Part shown: positions 33,815 through 44,977 of the stretch, piece by piece
Layout: the number at the start of each line of letters is the position of its first letter
Numbering within the stretch: the first letter of the stretch is position 1
Assembly (NCBI RefSeq): GCF_028009165.1
Contig: NC_079245.1
Span: 2,232,001-2,296,000, forward strand
Origin: Akanthomyces muscarius
Taxonomy: Eukaryota > Ascomycota > Sordariomycetes > Hypocreales > Cordycipitaceae
Direction of reading: 5' to 3'
Length of the DNA: 64,000 bases
Notes under the pieces: generated by a model
What the model was told of the DNA's origin: nothing
What the model saw: the letters and a program-made list of their open reading frames with translations, nothing else
The model's database searches: none
Program-made: the position numbers and the translations under genes

Positions 33815-36635
33815 ATGGGTGCCTTTATCAGCTGGATTAACGATGCTCTCAACAAGGACAAAAACCAGGGCTCAGCCCGGGAATCCTCGTCTTCTTCGCT
33901 CTCGGGTTCGTCGCCTCGCTGCTGCATCGCAGCCTTCGCCGCGCCATTCTTCCTATGCTGACAGTTGTATACCAGGCATGATTTCGACGCTAGTACCCGT
34001 CCTGGCGCTCTCCGCAGTCTACTTCGTCATCTGGCTCGTTGCCAGACGTTCGCAGACGCGATTCTATGAACCGAGAGCTTATCTCGGGTCACTTCGGTCG
34101 TAGTAAGTAAAACAGGCGTCTTGATGCCGTCATTGCCAAACTAACCTCGACTTCAGTCAACGGTCCCCTGCTCTCCCCAAGGGCTGGTTCAATTGGATCG
34201 GTCCGTTCTGGAAACTCCCTGACGAGACAGCTCTCCGCCACCAGAGCCTTGACGCCTATCTTTTCATCCGCTACCTCAAGGTCTGCACCATCATGGCGTT
34301 TGTCAGCCTGTGCATCACTTGGCCCATTCTATTCCCTGTTAATGCGACCGGCGGTGGCGGCCTGAAGGAACTCGACATTCTCTCCTTCGGCAATGTCGAC
34401 CCCGACACCCACAAGAACTACTACTACGCTCACTGCTTTGTTGGCTGGGCCGTCTACGGCTTCATCATGTACATGATTACGCGCGAGCTCATCTTCTACA
34501 TTAACATTCGTAACGCCTTCTTCAACCACCCCAACTATGCCCGCCGCATCTCGGCTCGCACTGTCCTCTTCACCAATGTTCCCCAGGACTACCTTGACGA
34601 GACCCGTCTCCAGGCCATGTACCCTGGTGCTATTCGCAACCTCTGGATCGCTGGTGATGTCAAGGAGCTCGAGGAGGAGGTCAAGAAGCGCGACGAAACC
34701 GCTCTCAAGCTTGAAAAGGGGGAGGTCAGCCTCATCAAGGCTGTCAACAAGGCCCGCGCCAAGGAATTGAAGAAGAAGGGTGGCAATTCCGAGGAGCAGA
34801 CTGCCGTCACTCGCGATGCCGAGACTGGCAACATTGCCTCGCGCTGGGTTCCCGACAAGAAGCGTCCCTCGCACCGTCTCGGTTTCCTCGGTCTCTTGGG
34901 CAAGAAGGTTGACACTATTGAGTGGGGTCGTTCCGAGCTCAAGGAGAGCATCCCGAAGGTTCAAGCCGCTCAAGACCAATACCTCGCTGGCAACTACACC
35001 AGGGTCCCCGCCGTCTTCATCGAGTTCAACACCCAGCGCGAAGCCCAGGATGCCTACCAGAGTGTCAGTCATCACACTGCTCTCCACATGGACCCCAAGG
35101 CTATCGGAGTTCAGCCCCAGGATGTCATTTGGAAGAACCTTCGTCTTCCCTGGTGGCAGCTCGTCATTCGTCGCTATGCCGTCTACGCTGCCGTCGCTGC
35201 ACTGGTCATCTTCTGGGCTATCCCTGTTGCTATCATTGGTGTCATTTCTTCTGTCGACACCATCAAAGCTCTCCCTGGGCTGGGCTGGATCAATTCCATT
35301 CCCAAGGTCATTCTTGGTGTTGTCTCTAACTTGCTGCCCTCTGTTGCTCTTGCCATCCTTATGTCCCTCGTACCCGTCTTCATGCGCGGTTTCTCTCACC
35401 TGGCTGGCGCCAAAACCAACACGGAGGCCGAACTCTTCACTCAGAACGCGTACTTTGTGTTCCAGGTCATCCAGGTCTTCCTTGTCCGCACCATGACCAA
35501 CGCTTTTGCCGATTCCATCGTCGACATCGCCCAGAATACTAGCAATGTCCTCCCTATCCTCGCTCAAAACATCCCCAAGGCCGCCAACTTCTACATCTCG
35601 TACTTTATTGTTCAGGGGCTGACTATCGCCATTGGTACTCTCACGCAAGTTGTCGGACTTTTCGTCTTCAGACTGCTTTACAACTACCTCTCCGGTACCC
35701 CTCGCGCCCTCTTCCAGAAGTGGACCACTCTCGCCGGTGTGCTCTGGGGCAGCATCCTTCCCGTTTACACCAACATCGTCGTCATCGGTATCACATACTC
35801 GGTTATCGCCCCCCTCATGCTGTTCTGGTCCACTATCGGTCTCTTCCTCTTCTACCTCGCCTACCGTTACAACCTGATCTTTGTCAGCCAGACTACTGTC
35901 GACACCAAGGGTCTAATTTACCCCCGTGCCCTCAAACAGCTCTTTGTCGGTGTCTACCTTGGTGAAGTCTGCATTTTTGCCCTTTTCGTCATCGCCAAGA
36001 CCCCTGGGCCGGCCGTCTTGATGGCCGTTTTCGTCATCTTCACTATCCTGTACAACATCACTCTTCTCAAGACCTTCGCCCCTCTTCTGCGTGGTATCCC
36101 CACCAGCTTGGAGGCCGAGTCCCAGCTGGCCACCGGTCATCTTGGTACTGCTGGTCTGGACCCTGCTGTCGACTACAAGAAGGCTGAGGCTGCCGAGAAG
36201 GGAACCAACGGTGCCACTGCTAGCAACGGCGCCAATGGTGCTCACTCCAACGGTGCACACGCCAACGGCAGCTCCGCTGCTGCTCCTGCCGCTGCCAAGC
36301 CCAAGGGGAACATCTTGTCGCGGTTCCTCCAGCCATGGATCTACTCCGACTACCATGTTCTTCAGAAGCTCATCCCTGCTGACGACTACGACGTGAACAA
36401 CGAGATCTCCGCCGAGGCCGCCGACCAGGCTTACCTGCCCCCTGCTGCTTACCAGCAAGTCCCCAACCTGTGGATTCCCGAGGACGTCGCTGGTGTCTCC
36501 AAGCAGGAGATTGCCGAGACTTCCAAGGTTATCCCCATCTCCGATGCCGGGTGCACTATCGACGACAAGAACAAGATTCACTGGGACGAGGATAACGCTC
36601 GTCCTCCCATTTACACGGAAAAGCCCGCCTACTAA
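33815..36635 (+). CDS. CSC1/OSCA-type (DUF221) osmosensitive cation channel
   Basis: Three exons: 33815-33905, 33976-34102 and 34157-36635. The product is 898 residues. The first intron uses a less common GTTCGT donor, chosen because it joins SLSG to MISTLVPVLALSAVYF in frame. The order matches the family: an N-terminal membrane helix near residue 32, a conserved LRSYQRSPALPKGWFNWIGPFW linker with two further helices, a large cytosolic domain (about residues 200-390) starting TVLFTNVPQDY, then about eight membrane segments of DUF221 with FWAIPVAIIG and YYYAHCFVGW nearby. The tail has an Asn/Gly/Ala-rich linker (TNGATASNGANGAHSNG) and ends IYTEKPAY. Plant OSCA and yeast Csc1 are calcium-permeable channels opened by hyperosmotic or mechanical stress. 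Confidence 0.92.
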
Positions 36636-37230
36636 GGGGAGATATACTAACGTTTGTGTACTTTTTTGATACCCGTGTGCTATCAGGCGCACCTTGGCCT
36701 AGACTGCCGAGGCTGTACGTGCATAAACGAATTGCTTGTACATTTTGGTTGAACCTGGGCTATAATGACAAAAACACTTGGGATACTTGAATTTTTTCTT
36801 GAAATTTTTATGTTTTTATGCGAAGGCCAATAGCTGAAAAGATTGGATAATGCGCTTGCTTATTGTATCTTGAAATATTGGTAGTTATTCTTAAACATGT
36901 AATGTAATGACTGTTGACCATACTGTCCCATTTGGCTGGTGCTAAAAGTTAGGAAGATCAGCGGCGGCGAAGATAGCCACAATAGCAACGACAGCGGCGA
37001 CAGCGGCAGTAGTAGTGTGAGCAGCAATTTAAGAGAAGTAGAGTGAGGTTGATGATGCCTTGGGAACAGCAACGCTCACAAAAAAAAAAAACTTAACATT
37101 GCGCCGCTATCACGGCTGCTTGAGTAAGCCCGCGACACGGGCTATGAGACGAGACGCCGTATGCGCCACGGGTAAGTATCCAGTTACCTAATAAAACCTC
37201 CAACTCACCAGGCAATGCCGTCACACGAGT
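36636..37230. other. Gap between convergent genes
   Basis: About 0.6 kb, AT-rich, with an A run at 37080-37091. It holds the 3' UTRs of the channel and phosphoesterase genes. Nothing else was seen. Confidence 0.5.
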
Positions 37231-38496
37231 TCATCTGTTTTTGGGCAATTGCCGCCGCGTCTTGGGTTGTGAACCCGATTCTGCTTGATGATCCACCTCC
37301 AACGGTCGTTTTTCCCATGCGGTCTTTTCCGTATACCGTGTGCGCTCCGAGGGAAGTTTCCTCCTACAGCTCTTTGCGGATGTACTCTCCGTGATCAGTT
37401 TCTTTTGCTCCTCCTGTACCCCCTCTTCGGGGCTAGAGTCACCGCAAGAGGCAGCAGCAGAGATATCCTTGCTGTACGAGGGTGTCGCCGCCGACGAATC
37501 GACAGGGTCTGGCTCGCGGGACAGCATGACGTCCACGAGCCAGGGTAGCTGCAGATCGACATCCGACGACGAGTCGCCCTTGATGGATGCGTTTACAAAC
37601 AAGGTCCTGCCAATGTCGCCCTCGTCCCGTGCACGCACGCTGGCAGTGCAGTACTTATGCAATTTGTAATTTTCCAGCTTCTTCCTCTTGGCATCTGCGT
37701 CTTCGAGACTGTCAAATTTGGTCTCGTGAAGGGTAGTGAGCTGCTCGACGATGCTGGAGGCGGAATTGTCAATGTCTGTGAGAAACGACGGCTTCTCGCT
37801 CAGCTTGCTGCGCCAGGCAACTACCTTCGCACCCCATCCTTCGTGGATGTGGCCGAAGCAGTGTATCTGCGGCTTTGCTTTGGCGACGGCCGCGAAGAGG
37901 TCTGGGCAGCCGGCGCGCTCTCGATTGTTGGTGCGGTCTAGGATGCCCCGCGGGGGGCCGTGAGTGACGACAATGTTGGTCCCGTCCTCGATGGCGAAAT
38001 TGCGGCCGTCGTCTGGGCGGTACTGGAAGCCCCAATCGCCGAGCGATGGCGTGTACGGGTTGGCGTAGACCCGTAGCTTGCCTCCATTTGGGAGCATGAA
38101 CTCATGCGTTCCTTCGTTCAACAGATGGATTCCATGCTCCTCCTTGGCGTTTAGTAGCAATTGCCTGGCTTCTTCATAATCGCCGTAGAATTTCTTGACC
38201 AGTGTTGGCTCGAGACGTGGCTTGATTTCTCGGATTTTCTGTTTGAAACTTGGCGTATCGAGTGTGAAGTCGTGGTTTCCGGCGATGACGAGCTTCAACG
38301 GCGCATCTATCCTTCGCAGAAGCGCGATTGCTGAATGGAATTCTTCCAGTTTTGACTCTTCAGTCAGATCCCCCGCGTGAACACAGACGTCTGCGACGGG
38401 ACCATCGGGAATTCTTTCGTCAAGTGTCATGCCGTGTGTATCGGATAGCATGAAAATCGATGTTTTGACGAATCTTTTCTCTTCTGTAAGCTCCAT
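37231..38496 (-). CDS. MPPED-type calcineurin-like metallophosphoesterase
   Basis: A single exon of 421 residues from ATG 38496. Metal-binding motifs are complete: LSDTHG (Asp19, His21), HAGDLT (Asp43), AGNHD (Asn74, His75), VVTHGPPRG and CFGHIHEGWG. This set and its spacing fit the UPF0046/MPPED1-2 group, whose mammalian members are metal-dependent phosphodiesterases with weak activity on cyclic nucleotides; the fungal substrate is unknown. After about residue 270 comes a family-atypical tail: a KRKK-containing coiled segment, then a Ser/Glu-rich and finally Lys/Arg-rich end (KTRRQLPKNR). An ATG 60 codons upstream (38676) is in frame and would add a basic, acid-poor leader. I prefer 38496 because the added stretch lacks coding-like codon use. 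Confidence 0.87.
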   Translation of the reverse strand: MELTEEKRFVKTSIFMLSDTHGMTLDERIPDGPVADVCVHAGDLTEESKLEEFHSAIALLRRIDAPLKLVIAGNHDFTLDTPSFKQKIREIKPRLEPTLVKKFYGDYEEARQLLLNAKEEHGIHLLNEGTHEFMLPNGGKLRVYANPYTPSLGDWGFQYRPDDGRNFAIEDGTNIVVTHGPPRGILDRTNNRERAGCPDLFAAVAKAKPQIHCFGHIHEGWGAKVVAWRSKLSEKPSFLTDIDNSASSIVEQLTTLHETKFDSLEDADAKRKKLENYKLHKYCTASVRARDEGDIGRTLFVNASIKGDSSSDVDLQLPWLVDVMLSREPDPVDSSAATPSYSKDISAAASCGDSSPEEGVQEEQKKLITESTSAKSCRRKLPSERTRYTEKTAWEKRPLEVDHQAESGSQPKTRRQLPKNR

Positions 38497-39697
38497 CTTT
38501 AGGATTCTATGGTGAAATTTGTTCTTCCAGATCCTGGTATTTGAGGTTTCGTTTCTCGCGAGTGTGTTGCTCGAGATTATGTTATATTGTCGGAGGTTTG
38601 ATTGAAAGGTCGTAAAGACCTGGCAAAGTCTCTGTGGCGGTTGTCTCCAAGCTGGACAAAGTAGTGGCTGCGGCATGAAGAAAACATGTCGTGCTACAGA
38701 AAGGCGGGCAGAAGGACTTTAAGTAGATAGTTGTATCGTTCAGCGCAAATTGATAGGTCTTCTCGTCTTTCCGCCACACTATTACAGTTCTATGGCGTTG
38801 TGCGTGATGTGAAGTCAAAAAGTGAACTCTCTCCCATCGCCAGGCAGATGCCTTCCCGCCAGTCACATGACCTAGAGACTCTACGTCGGAGTGTTTGTAG
38901 TACCATCAAGCTCTTTGTCGAGTGCGATTTATTCAGTTATTTTCCTTTTCTTCTTGCCAGCAAGGTAGTCTCGAGCAGTATTTCCAAGTCGTTCATGGCA
39001 GGATCGAATTCACGGCGAGCAAATCAGATATGCGCGTTTTGGCGCAGCAGTCCAGTACAATCAATTGAATAGCCTCCAAGCGCCTTTCTGATACGGAAAA
39101 AATATGTCTAGGTTTTGTGGCTGGCGTTAAATTACCCTTGGGGCAAACTTAACCTGGCGTACGCCACGATTGTTGCATGAACGCTGCCTCAGACAAGACA
39201 GCAGGCCAAGAAAGTACGTGCCAAACTGTCACAGCAACAAGCGGATAGAAGTCATACTACAAAACAAAAAAATGGGTTGGAAACAAGTTTGCGACCATAA
39301 TGTAGCCCCATCATGAGGCTGGCTGACAGCTAGTTTTCTGCCACTTGGTCCGGGCTTGATACTTCTCTATTTACCTTATTTCGTTGACTTTACGCTGCAC
39401 ATGCGAGCGAAGAGTGGAAGGGCATATAGACTACATCCGTAAAATCACTTCGAAGAAGCGTTACCAGTAGGATTGGGGAGCAGAAATCGGCTTACAAGGC
39501 TGTAGTGTCGCGCGACAACACAAATCCGGCGGAATCAAGAAACCCAAGAGCTGAGTTAGAAGTACGACGCTCGACTAATGAATGAAAGCCTCTCTGGATA
39601 ATAAAGAAACCAGGAACTAAATTCAATACACTAGAAACAATATACAATATATACTGATTTGTACGAAACAGCCATATACGAGGGGAGCCAGAAGCGC
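38497..39697. other. Gap between two minus-strand genes
   Basis: About 1.2 kb. It includes the possible N-terminal extension of the phosphoesterase (38497-38676), its promoter, and the 3' UTR of the sedolisin gene. No other gene was seen. Confidence 0.45.
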
Positions 39698-41428
39698 TCA
39701 GAGCTTGGCGAGAGCCTCGCGCAGAGCTGCAAAATCCAACGAGCCCAGGCCAGTCGCTGCGTCCCAGCCCTTGGTCGCAGGGAGCCCCGTCTCGCCGCAG
39801 CCCTTGCTGCTTCCACCCACCGCGTCGCGGAGCGCGGCGCGGACCTCCTTGTTGCCGTACAGCGCTGGGTTGAGGAAGCCGAGCGTACCTTTGCCGAGCG
39901 TCTGGCGGTAGTCGTTGATCAGCGACAGCAGCGAGGCCCAGGCAGGCGTCGAGGCGGACGTGCCGTAGGCCTGGATGTATCGACCCTTGACGATTATGTC
40001 CCAGTTGACGCCCACGAGCGAGACGTCAGGGATGCCGCGTCCAGTCTTGGTGAATTTTCCATTGTAGGACGAGGACAGGCTGTTGACGTAGCTGGTGGTG
40101 TCGTTTTTCTGGTACTTGGGTGCCGTCCAGTAACGCGAGAAACCGCCACCTGTGGCGCCATCCTGAGGAAAAGCGGCGGCGGCCTCTTTTTGGCCGTTAA
40201 ACTGGGTAGAGCCGACGGCAGTAACGTACGGGCACGAGGCAGGGAATGTCGGAATGTAGCCGTTGGGGCACGAGTTTTCGTGGTTGAGCCCCGAGACGCC
40301 AAAGTCGCCCGAGCAGAAGAGCACGGTGATACCGCGGGCGCCGGCCTTCATAAACTCGTTGCAGATGCGGTCCTTGTAGCTGCTGCCAAAGTCGGGCTCG
40401 CTGCCGAGGTACGAGCTGGAGATGACAGTCGGCGGGTCGGACGCGGCATTCATCCACTGGCCGAAGCTGATGAGCTGGTCGCCAAAGTACTGGTTCGGCT
40501 GGGCTTGGTTGTTGGGCCCGACCATGAGGTACGTGACGGCCGAGGGGTAGCCGACCGACAGCGCAATCTGCGTGTCGAGGTTGCCCTCGAGCGTCGCGTT
40601 GTTCTCATTGTTGGGCCGCACGTTGCTGCCCGCCGTCGCGTCGGCAAAGTCTTTGCCGCGACCCTTGGGGAAGTAGCGTTTTAGAAAACTGGCGGCATCA
40701 CCGTGGCTGGCGGAAAAGTCGAGGAAGCCCGTCACGGCGAGGCTCTGCGTGCCTTTGCCGGTGTAGTCGACGTTGTAGTAGTCGTTGATGCAGTCGGCTG
40801 TCACGTCGTCGGGGCATGCGCGACCAACGGCACGCTCAGAGACGGGTGCTTGCGCGACGGCACCCTCTTTGGGACCAAAGTCGCTGTGAAAGGCGGTGGT
40901 GGGCTGGATGGTGTCTATGTGGTCGTGCAGTAGTTGGGGAACGGAGTACTCGAGGGCGCGGGCCGTGACCTGGTCGCCCTGGCCGTGGAACAGGCTGTAC
41001 TTGGTCTTGAGCAGCGACTCGGCCTTGATGACGGGAACCTCGAAGGAAATCCAGTCAGGAGAGGACTGCTGGATTGCATCACCCGTTATGCCATGAGCCG
41101 TCAGCCAAAGCTTCACCAGATTGGTGGTGAGGGCCGAGGGAGTAGTGTACTGCTCGATCCCTTCCTTGGACAGCCATTTGCCATAATTGGAGCTGTTGGG
41201 GTCGGAGATGTCAAGTAACTTCTCCTCCAGACCTTTGATGTCCCTTTGCTTGAGGCCAATGTGCATGTTGAGCACGGCCTCGGCGGGCGCATCTCCGTTG
41301 GCCACCCAGCCCGTGGCAGGGGCTGTAAGCTTCTCAAAGATGGACAGCGGTCCGAGGTCTTGGAGGGGAGAGGCCTTGGTGACCGCCAGAAGAGCGGCAA
41401 ATACCGCCTTCAGCTTGATAGCGACCAT
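39698..41428 (-). CDS. Secreted sedolisin (S53), tripeptidyl-peptidase-like
   Basis: A single exon of 576 residues with a signal peptide (MVAIKLKAVFAALLAVTKA). A Pro-kumamolisin activation domain occupies about residues 25-185 (SSNYGKWLSKEGIEQY is its hallmark). The catalytic domain shows Glu281 and Asp285 in TLEGNLDTQ (the Glu-x3-Asp pair), oxyanion Asp375 in LFCSGDFGV, and nucleophile Ser491 in YGTSASTPAW. The C-terminal GWDAATGLGSLDF carries the calcium-site Asp556. All key residues are present and the length is normal. Fungal members work at acid pH outside the cell, releasing tripeptides from protein N-termini or acting as endopeptidases; which of these cannot be told. A TATA-like box lies 81 bases upstream. 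Confidence 0.94.
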   Translation of the reverse strand: MVAIKLKAVFAALLAVTKASPLQDLGPLSIFEKLTAPATGWVANGDAPAEAVLNMHIGLKQRDIKGLEEKLLDISDPNSSNYGKWLSKEGIEQYTTPSALTTNLVKLWLTAHGITGDAIQQSSPDWISFEVPVIKAESLLKTKYSLFHGQGDQVTARALEYSVPQLLHDHIDTIQPTTAFHSDFGPKEGAVAQAPVSERAVGRACPDDVTADCINDYYNVDYTGKGTQSLAVTGFLDFSASHGDAASFLKRYFPKGRGKDFADATAGSNVRPNNENNATLEGNLDTQIALSVGYPSAVTYLMVGPNNQAQPNQYFGDQLISFGQWMNAASDPPTVISSSYLGSEPDFGSSYKDRICNEFMKAGARGITVLFCSGDFGVSGLNHENSCPNGYIPTFPASCPYVTAVGSTQFNGQKEAAAAFPQDGATGGGFSRYWTAPKYQKNDTTSYVNSLSSSYNGKFTKTGRGIPDVSLVGVNWDIIVKGRYIQAYGTSASTPAWASLLSLINDYRQTLGKGTLGFLNPALYGNKEVRAALRDAVGGSSKGCGETGLPATKGWDAATGLGSLDFAALREALAKL

Positions 41429-41508
41429 CTTGACTGTAGCGGTGTCTAATAATAATTTGATACCGAATCTACCGTTCTTTAACGCAGCCTTACTCCAGGG
41501 GGTCCATA

Positions 41509-41516
41509 CTATTTAT
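41509..41516 (-). promoter_or_regulatory. Candidate TATA box of the sedolisin gene
   Basis: ATAAATAG on the minus strand, ending 81 bases before the start codon at 41428, in the right position and direction. Confidence 0.4.
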
Positions 41517-42984
41517 CCTAGATTTTGATTGCTCCTAAACCACCCTTTTGCTACATCTACTCCTATCTTCTACCCCTTCGGAGCTCTACCATGAGCCCAG
41601 GGTGCAAGGCCGAAGCGACGCTACACCCAACTCTCGGCATTTGGTGTCGTTGAAGACCTTCCTAATCGGGATGGCTTCTCACCACTAGGACACTGGTGCT
41701 GATCCCGACCTGAACAAATACCCATAGAGTGAAATGGGGTAATAAAGGGGCATATCGGCTAGGGAAGGGGCTGTCTAGAATGAAATTCGGCGAATATGCT
41801 CCGCCAGGCGTTCTGTTGTTCCTGGTTCTAGTCAGAGTGCATGCGCCATCGGGGGGTGGTTCCGGGCTTCTCATGTCCAGCACGGTCGCGACCAACACGA
41901 AAGCCGCTCCGTGCCTGCTTTTCAAGTTGTGGTACGGGGCAGCAGCTCAATACCAAGACCAAAAATACATTCTTGGTGATATAACATATGCAGTCGAGAG
42001 GTTTCCCCAAAGACTCAACTGCCGGTTCTCGCAGGTTAGGCTGGGTTACAGCATACTCGCTTAAATGTTAGCTTCCAGAAACGGACCATTTCTGTGCCTG
42101 AATCGTTGCAGAACTAAGTGAGAGCTAAGAAGCCAGCAAATAAGGATTCGTTAGCGCTAATCTAGCAGGTTTGCACTAGATAAATTTCGGCTTCTATTTT
42201 GGCAAACGTTTGGTCGAATCCATTGGTCATAGATTACGGACCAATCACCCGTAACCGCCGGGCGTATCTTGTCCATGTGTGTATTGACTGTATGCGAGTA
42301 GATCATGTCTAGCATAACACTGATCACACCCATGTCCCAAAGTGCTATAGTATAGTTGCGTCGCGAGCCTACGCTTACTTGACGAAAACGAAGTCATTCG
42401 ACCGAAGATTTTTTTCAGCTGCATGAGGGCGGGATCAAGTCTAAATCGGCCCAGAGCGCCACCGAGATCTAGCCCTATAAGTGGCTTTAATTACCTAGAC
42501 CGGTCAAAATGGGAGCATCAACAACGCAGCTGCAAGAGGAGAAGAAAAAAGCTTCCATAAAGACTGGCCCTCTTCAACCTGAAATTCTGTGCCTCTCGCG
42601 GAAAATTCGCTTGGCACACAGAGGCTCAAGTCATTTCGAGTTGAAAGCGCGCTTCGAATTGCGCAGACTTGCTCGTGCCTGGCGCTGGCTGCATATGCGT
42701 AGGAAGTCAATTAAACTCATACCATTCTGCCACAGCAACACGATATTGTAGTTTCACAATGCGCAGTTACTGCGGCTTGGAAAGGTTTACTTGTGAAAAA
42801 AAATGCAACTCCTTGTTAACGCTGACTGATATCTATTTTCCTGCTACTTGAGCCAGCCTTTGTAGAATGGCTTCATTACCGCGTTCCTGCAACAGAGCAG
42901 CCCCATCCATTATTGTTGTTGTCGTCGTTGGTGGTGTAGTATAATTTGCATGAATTGAAGAAAGGACGAAAGATTATGTCGCCC
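41517..42984. other. Gene-free gap between two minus-strand genes
   Basis: About 1.5 kb holding the sedolisin promoter region and the 3' UTR of the 11-mer protein gene. Open frames present have no recognisable protein character. Confidence 0.45.
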
Positions 42985-43461
42985 TTACTTGTTGCAAGCA
43001 GCGTTCTCGCCGCTGGCGCAGCTTGCCAGTCCCTTCTCGATACCGTTCATGAGGTTGCCTGCGCCCTTGGCCAGGTGGCCGGCCGCGTTGGCAGCGCCCT
43101 GGACGTCGTTGCCGACCTCCTGCACCATTCCCTTGACGTTATCTGCAGCCTCTTGCGCCGCATGCTGCATGTCTTGTCCAGCTTTTTGCGCCGCAGCCTG
43201 CACGTCCTGCCCAGCCTTTTGGGCCATGTCTTCGGCAGTGCTGACAGCCTTGTCGGCACCTTGGCCGGCCTGGGTGACGGCGTTGGAGATCATCTCGCCG
43301 CCGTGTTCCATCATGTTGCCTGCATTGTTGGCCAAGTTCTGTATTTCGCTGCCGAGTCTTTGGGTGCCATCGGCAATGACGCCGCGGCTGTCTACGGCGA
43401 CAGGAGCGGCGGAGACAGTGGAAGCGGCAAAGAAAGCCGTAACAGCAGCAGTGAATCTCAT
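42985..43461 (-). CDS. Small secreted Ala/Gln-rich protein of 11-residue repeats (LEA-like)
   Basis: A single exon of 158 residues. A signal peptide (MRFTAAVTAFFAASTVSA) is followed by a sequence rich in Ala, Gln, Gly, Asn and Asp. Residues 81-135 split exactly into five 11-residue units, QKAGQDVQAAA, QKAGQDMQHAA, QEAADNVKGMV, QEVGNDVQGAA and NAAGHLAKGAG; a looser repeat extends toward residue 40. Eleven-residue periodicity is the mark of group 3 LEA proteins and of lipid-surface amphipathic helices. The mature protein has only two cysteines (148 and 156), which could form one disulphide near the end. The function is unknown; protection against drying or binding to lipid surfaces are possibilities from the repeat type alone. 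Similar small proteins exist in other fungi, usually unnamed. Confidence 0.85.
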   Translation of the reverse strand: MRFTAAVTAFFAASTVSAAPVAVDSRGVIADGTQRLGSEIQNLANNAGNMMEHGGEMISNAVTQAGQGADKAVSTAEDMAQKAGQDVQAAAQKAGQDMQHAAQEAADNVKGMVQEVGNDVQGAANAAGHLAKGAGNLMNGIEKGLASCASGENAACNK

Positions 43462-44977
43462 TTTGACTGCGAAAAGACCGTCTAGAAGATGAAGAAAAGA
43501 AATGAAGGAGAGACTAAAAGAGTGAAAGAAAGTGTAGAGACAGAGTGATGAATTGTTGAAATCTGTAAGAGGGAGAGTTGAAACTCGGGGAAAAGCTTTG
43601 CCTTTTGTATCGTAATCAGAACATTGAGCTATAATTAAACAAATGGTGAATCCAATGCATCGTATAGAGTATCTACACTCGGACTTATCAGGCAACGCTT
43701 GAGCCGCCTGTAGAGCACGCGGGATTAAGCAACTCCATCGCTCAGGCGGGCTGAGCACGGACTCTCGTGATGCAAGTTTCGGGTTGCGGTGCTTAAAGTT
43801 CAGGTACGGACGGATACTCGCGCTCAGTTTAATAATTGCCCACTCGACGTCGAATCACCATAGAGTGGCTCGGGGATAATCATTCGCTTGGCACATCAGT
43901 CCATACTCCAACAAGTAAAATTATCCGAGTTCCTGGACGACCGACATGTGGCTGCCACGTGAACTAGTCTCCTAAAATGGCAAGGCGCATCAGGAATATA
44001 CTTATTGTCGTTCCATTGTTCATGCGTCCGAGTCCTTAAATTGTTTTACAAAAACACCGGCGGAGGCTTCGGATATTTAAGACAGCCTCGCGAATGCGAA
44101 CTGTCTGTGGCGGAGTCTAGGACTGTTTCTGGAGCTACAAAGGCTGGGACATGCCGGACTAAAAGAGTTGCCTTTTGGTTTCGAGCGATACGAGTTGAGG
44201 AGCTTCATGATCTGCAGACTAAGCCTCTCTGTAGTTTCCTGGTAGATAAACAGTCGTGGTGGTGAGGAAAAAAGCTGTCGCAGTCTCCATGGCCGCCAGA
44301 AAGTGTCAACAGGAACTTGTTGGCGATGAATTTCCCACGTTTCAGACTAAGATCATTTGAGCAGATAATTGGGCTTGATTGAGTTTGTTTCCCACACTCA
44401 AAAGTATATGAGCAATCCGACTTATCTTTTGCATATTTAGCCGCCTAGCCGCATCAGCGAACTAAAGCATAGCCTTGGGATCTTCTGGCATCTGGATGGA
44501 TTGGTTTGTAGAATGATTCAAGCAGAAATGCAAATTCAAAGCTAGCGGTCAAGCTTTAGCTCGTGGTGGGAATCAGCACAAGTTGAATTCTGTGGTAACA
44601 ATATTCCCGTATTCGACGACAGCACGGTCGCGGCACCAAACCGTGGGCGTGGACAGTTCTACGCCCGACAAACTTGCTGTAGTGGATAATTTTTTTCCCC
44701 AGAAACAAGATAAGGATGCATCTGACTGTTCAAGTGCCATCCCTTGATTTTGCATGATAAACAAATCTAGCATATCCCGGAAGTCCGGGGCAAAACATGT
44801 TTGCCACCTCGCGGTAGCGCGACCCAGCACTGGGGAGGTGGAGAGCCTCACAGTCCGCTTGTTGGCCCAAACTTGCCGCCAACATCTTCGAAGTGCAACA
44901 CCCAAACAGCATCAACTGGGTCCCGAGGGCGGCACGGCGCGAGACACTGCAAGCGCTCCGATGGCAAACTTGTCAAC
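43462..44977. other. Divergent gap between the 11-mer and radical SAM genes
   Basis: About 1.5 kb carrying both promoters. A polypyrimidine stretch on the minus strand at about 43485-43570 fits the leader of the 11-mer gene. No other feature was supported. Confidence 0.45.

Noticed and set aside
34329..36692. Long minus-strand open frames (439 and 259 codons) opposite the CSC1-like gene
   Set aside because: They mirror the codon bias of the channel gene, which lacks TTA, CTA and TCA codons. They have no start context, domain or independent support. The same holds for long antisense frames over the PI-PLC-like, kelch-like and NECAP-like genes.
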